Of a stretch of DNA of 64,000 bases, positions 59,766 through 64,000 are shown piece by piece. The stretch's first letter is position 1. Every line of letters starts with the position of its first letter. The stretch is from NCBI GenBank assembly GCA_963681505.1, contig OY811982.1:2578622-2642621 (forward strand), read 5' to 3'. The stretch comes from Eunapius fragilis. Its lineage: Eukaryota > Porifera > Demospongiae > Spongillida > Spongillidae. Both the position numbers and the translations under genes were made by a program. Under the pieces are notes generated by a model, which was not told the origin of the DNA, made no database searches, and was given only the letters and a program-made list of their open reading frames with translations.

Positions 59766-62700
59766 TGTGACAGAACTGACGGTAGCAATCAGTCTGCACA
59801 CGTCTTCTGGAATGCCTATACACCCCCCAATACCGTTCACGTTAGCCAGTATCTCGAAAAGGGCAACCAACCTCCCATAATTCCACACGAAAATGCATTT
59901 ATACCTAGATTTCTATCCATGCGCATGCTCAAAGATTCTGCATGCACGTAATTGATATTCAAGAGCGCAGGCCCGTAGGTCTGGGCGCTCACACTTCCTT
60001 CCCCTTCTCCTGCAGCAACGCCGTTGCTGGATTTCTTGACAGTGCGTCCGCGTTCAGGTTCATAGTCCCTGGTCGATGTTCCACCCCAAAAGAGTAAGGT
60101 TGAAGGGCTAAGCTCCATCTGCATAGCCTTGCATTGTTTTCCTTGAGTTTTTCTAGCCACTCTAGTGCTCGATGATCTGTTTGGACTACAAATTTCCTGC
60201 CCAGTAGATAGACCTTGAATGCATCTAACGCCAACTTAATAGCCAAACATTCCTTCTCAATAGTTGAGTATCGTTGCTCCCTAGCCAATAACTTCCTGCT
60301 ATAATAACCAACAGGGTGTTCCTGACCGTCCTCCTGTACTTGACTTAGAACGGCTCCCACTCCCCGATCAGAAGCGTCAGTCTGTACGATAAATGTTTTT
60401 GAAACATCCGGGCTACTCAAAACTGGCTCTGAGATCAGCGCTTTCGTCAAAGTTTCAAACGCTCTTTGACATCCTTCGTTCCACACCCCGCTATTCGGAA
60501 CCGATTTCTTTGTTAAGTCTGTTAGCGGTGCTGCCACTGAAGCGAAATCTGGAATGAATCGTCTGTAATACCCTGCAAGACCTAGAAATGCTCTGACCGC
60601 TGTCTTGGTGTCTGGCTTTGGGAAAGAGCTAATCGCTTCTACCTTGCTCAAAATTGGCTTCACAACTCCTCCTCCTACAATGTATCCGAGGTACTCGCAA
60701 CTCCGCTTCGCAAATTTACTTTTGCTAAGCTTCACAGTAAGTCCAGCCTTTTCTATCCTCATTAGCACCTCCTGCAGTTGTTTCAGATGATCCTGCCAGT
60801 CACTGCTAAAAATGGCAAAATCATCAATGTAGGCTACAGCATAATCTTCACATCCCTGCAACAATCGATCCATCAACCGCTGAAATGAAGCTGGGGCCCC
60901 GCTGAGCCCAAACGGCATCACTGTAAACTGAAAACTACCAAAAGGAGTGACAAAAGCAGTTTTGCATTTATCCTTATCTGCCATTGGAATCTGCCAATAC
61001 CCAGTTGTTAGGTCTAACGTAGTGATAAAGTTTGCTTTTCCTACACGGTCGATCAGCTCATCTATGCGAGGCATCAAATATGAATCGACCTGTGAAACTG
61101 AATTTAGCCTACGATAGTCCACACACAATCGTAACTCTCCATTTCTCTTTGGTACCACAACTATCGGGGACGCCCATTCACTACAGGTAGGCTCAATAAT
61201 TCCACTCCGTTCCATTTCCTGAAGCTCCCTTTTTATAGAATTCCTATAGGCATGCGGCACCCGGTACGGAGGCAATCTAACAGGCTTAGAGCTATTGGTA
61301 TGGATCCGATGCTCATACAAAGTCGTTTTTCCAGGCTTGTTGCTAAACACCTTTGCAAACCTCCCCAGCAACTCCTTAAGCTCCTTCTTTTGTCCGCTAT
61401 CCAGCCCCTCCCCCATGTCAACAACTTGCCCCGCCTCACCACTCCGCCATGAAGGGATATCCGCTTCTTCCTGTATTTCCTCTACGAAGCATCCTTGATT
61501 TTCACGAACATGGAAGTCCTTGAGCATATTGACGTGGAACACCCGTTTTCTCTTTCTTCTGTCCTGCATGTCAATAAGGTAATTGACTTTACCCATTCGC
61601 TGCACCACTTGATAAGGCCCCTGCCATTGGGCAAGCAACCTGTTGGATGATGTTGGGAGTAGTACCAGTACGGAATCGCCTGGCTTGAACTCGCGGAGTC
61701 GAGCACCCTTGTCGAACCAAGATTTCTGCCGACGTTGGGAGCTGGATAGATTTTCCTGCACCAGTTCAGACATCTCTCTGAGTCGTTCCCTTGTGGACAA
61801 AACGTAACTGATTACATTTTCATCAGTAGTCCTACTTGTTGTTTCCCAAACTTCTTTTAAGATGTCCAGTGGTCCTCGTACGTCCCGACCATATAAAAGC
61901 TCGAAAGGGGAAAATCCCGTTGATGCTTGCGGTACTTCCCGATATGCAAACAGTAGATAGGGAATTTTCTTATCCCACTCTTTTCCTCCGTCCGTTCCCG
62001 TCTTTCGCAACATTGACTTCAACGTCTGGTTAAATCGTTCAACCAGGCCGTCAGTCTGCGGATGGTATGGGCTTGTGCGTATAGGGTGCACCTGTAAGAG
62101 CCTGTACAGTTCAGCAAGTAATTGCGACGTGAAATTTGCTCCTTGATCTGTTAAGATCTCCCTGGGTACACCCACACGAGCAAATACCTTAATAAGCTCC
62201 TCCGCCACACTTTCAGCATCAATGCTTTTGAGGGGCACCGCCTCCGGGTAGCGAGTTGCGTAATCACATATTACGAGGATGTACTTGTTCCCTGCTCGAC
62301 TTCTGGGAAGTGGGCCCACAATGTCCATGGCAATGCGGCTAAATGGCTCTGAAACGATAGGAAGAGGAATCAATGGTGCTGGTTTAACCCCCTTAAATGA
62401 AGCCTTTTGACAAGCACTGCAAGTTTTACAATACATGTCTACGTCTCTAAAAATAGATGGCCAGAAAAACCTGCGCAATAGTCGTTGCCTGGTCCGATCT
62501 CTGCCTTGATGTCCTGCAATGGGAATATCATGAGACATCTCCAGTGCAACTTGCCTGCACTCCTTGGGTAGAACCAGCTGCTCAATCTCCATCTCCTCTC
62601 CTCTTCCCCTTGGTGTCCATTTTCTGTACAGCAACCCATCCCTTTTGAAGAACTCCCCTTTTGATCCTCCTGTCAATGCTGCAAGTTCCCTCACAGCTCT

Positions 62701-63383
62701 CAGTGTTTCATCCTGCTCCTGCATATCCTTCAGTCTCTCAGCTGTGATGTTAATGTGAGACAAGCAGTCTCCCTGGCTCCCAAGTTCCCTTCGCATTTGC
62801 CTTCTTTGCTCCTGTGACATAGTCTTCAATTTGGGTTCCTCTTCAGAGACACCTAATGGATTTGGTACCACCCCAGACATAACCTCCTTTTCCTTCCTCA
62901 GTACTTCCTCCTGTATTTCCTGTCGTCTCTTCGCCCTTGTTGTCACCACCATAACATGTTCTTGAGCAAAGAACACAGAACCAGCTCGTCTTCCTAGTAA
63001 CTCCGTCATTCTAGAAGCATCAGTTCCAAGTATCACCTCCACCGGTAGACTGTCAGCTACAGCAGCCTCCACTGTGACTGGAATGCCTTCCACCACAAGC
63101 TTGATATCTGCTAGGGGATACAAGACTGTGTCACCATGCACACATCTGATTGATACCCATTTTCCCTCCAAGAACTTCTCCTGGGGGACGAATTGTCTCC
63201 GGACCATTGTGCGGGAACAACCTGTGTCTAACAATATGCGGCTTACCAAACACCCTTCCACACTTCCCTTACAATACATTCCATCCTTCACCTTGTACTT
63301 TGATTCACGTCCAAACAATACCTCATTGTTGGGACACTTCCTTGCTGGGTGACCTGGTTTTCCACAGTTGTAGCACACTATCC
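59766..63383 (-). mobile_element. Ty3/gypsy retrotransposon, Gmr1-like domain order, 3' part with LTR
   Basis: On the minus strand one open frame of 1,129 codons spans 63,378-59,989. Domains in order: CCHC knuckle at its start, aspartic protease (about residue 50), integrase zinc-binding domain (about 283-325), integrase core (about 350-450), GPY/F domain (about 600), reverse transcriptase (about 720-900) and RNase H (about 1,000-1,110). The integrase therefore precedes the RT. A purine-rich tract follows and then a 228-base LTR (59,766-59,993, TG..CA). The part present looks whole and hence young. The gag and the 5' LTR are not seen in the window; unrelated sequence begins at 63,384. It inserted into the right edge of the palindrome copy 2. 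Confidence 0.9.
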
Positions 63384-64000
63384 CGGGTGGAAAAAATCGC
63401 GATAATATCGCGATATTTGGCGATTCTGGCGATTAATCGCCGGACAGAAATGACGTCAACGTGTCAAGTAAATTGTCATGACAACCATTCTATGACGGGA
63501 TGATATCCAATTACATGTATTTGGACGATAGAAAATTTGATATTTTATCTGTACGCCTATACTAGTAGGTCTGGATTTTAATATTCCCTTGTATTTAAGA
63601 TGAAGCTGGTCGGAGAGGATCTAGCGGAACTCTAATTAACAGTTACTATTAAACGAGGGAGCGGACGTAGCCGTAGCACATATCGATGGTGACTCGGTTC
63701 GCGCTACATATGTAGACATTCTCTGTATGGAAGCGGTAAACGAGCAGGCATATTGTGTCGATCTATATGTTTATGTGATGTGTATCATGTGTCACAGCGA
63801 AGCCGCTATCTGCATATGGTGCTTCAACTATGTCTCTACTAGTAAGCAGGTGCTTGAGCTGGTGCGCTACCTGCATGAAAGCACTGTTTCAGTCTGGACA
63901 GACCGCGAAAGCAGAGGAACAATCTGGATTTTAAAATGGGGTAAGGTAGTAATTTTGTCACGTTGGCTTTTACATACACACACGGATTACATTTCCACAT
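63384..64000. other. Unassigned sequence with TATCGCGA-type repeats at its start
   Basis: AATCGCGATAATATCGCGAT and GGCGATTAATCGCC palindromes at 63,390-63,445 recall the subterminal motifs of the hAT-type element at 31,864-32,570. It may be the edge of another DNA element that interrupts the retrotransposon. No gene recognised to the window end. Confidence 0.4.

Overview
The window looks like a piece of a basal animal genome, most likely a demosponge (Amphimedon-like). The reasons are a very intron-rich host gene with many introns of only about 50-70 bases, AT-rich non-coding DNA, a 7TM receptor of a type common in sponges and cnidarians, and a dense mix of animal DNA transposons, LINE and Ty3/gypsy fragments, foldback elements and minisatellites. 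The species is an inference; the sequence does not name it.

Region 1 (1-20,882, + strand) is one host gene: the C-terminal three quarters of a homologue of RNF213 (mysterin), the giant AAA+ ATPase and E3 ubiquitin ligase. I can follow about 68 exons (roughly 4,040 codons) in a consistent reading phase to a stop at 20,880-20,882. The upstream 1,000 or so residues lie outside the window. Two canonical AAA modules are intact, and so is the RZ zinc finger with its extra cysteine. The classical RING finger is absent, and the introns where it should sit are too short to hide it. This is the most interesting biological observation here. Its introns carry small repeats, including a complete mariner-type MITE.

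Region 2 (about 21-33 kb) is repeat-derived: a broken gypsy gag remnant split by a CACTA-like non-autonomous element, a gypsy RNase H fragment on the other strand, a full-length Tigger/pogo transposon (26,967-31,272) with a decayed transposase and an unexplained extra reading frame, and a foldback element split by a hAT-type element with a perfect 8-base target duplication.

Region 3 (33-46 kb) holds a 3.3-kb imperfect palindrome, a repeated block ending in a hairpin, LINE fragments and a tandem segmental duplication. That duplication carries two extra copies of the first RNF213-like exon seen in the window. One copy was later hit by a gypsy element and by a long-armed palindromic element; the other copy preserves the empty sites.

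Region 4 (46-54.4 kb) has a decayed 7TM receptor gene on the minus strand, minisatellites, poly-C/G tracts and several terminal-inverted-repeat elements. Region 5 (54.4-64 kb) repeats the hairpin block and, in inverted orientation, the 3-kb palindrome. It ends in a young-looking Ty3/gypsy element on the minus strand whose integrase lies before the reverse transcriptase (Gmr1-type order). No tRNA, rRNA or CRISPR was recognised.
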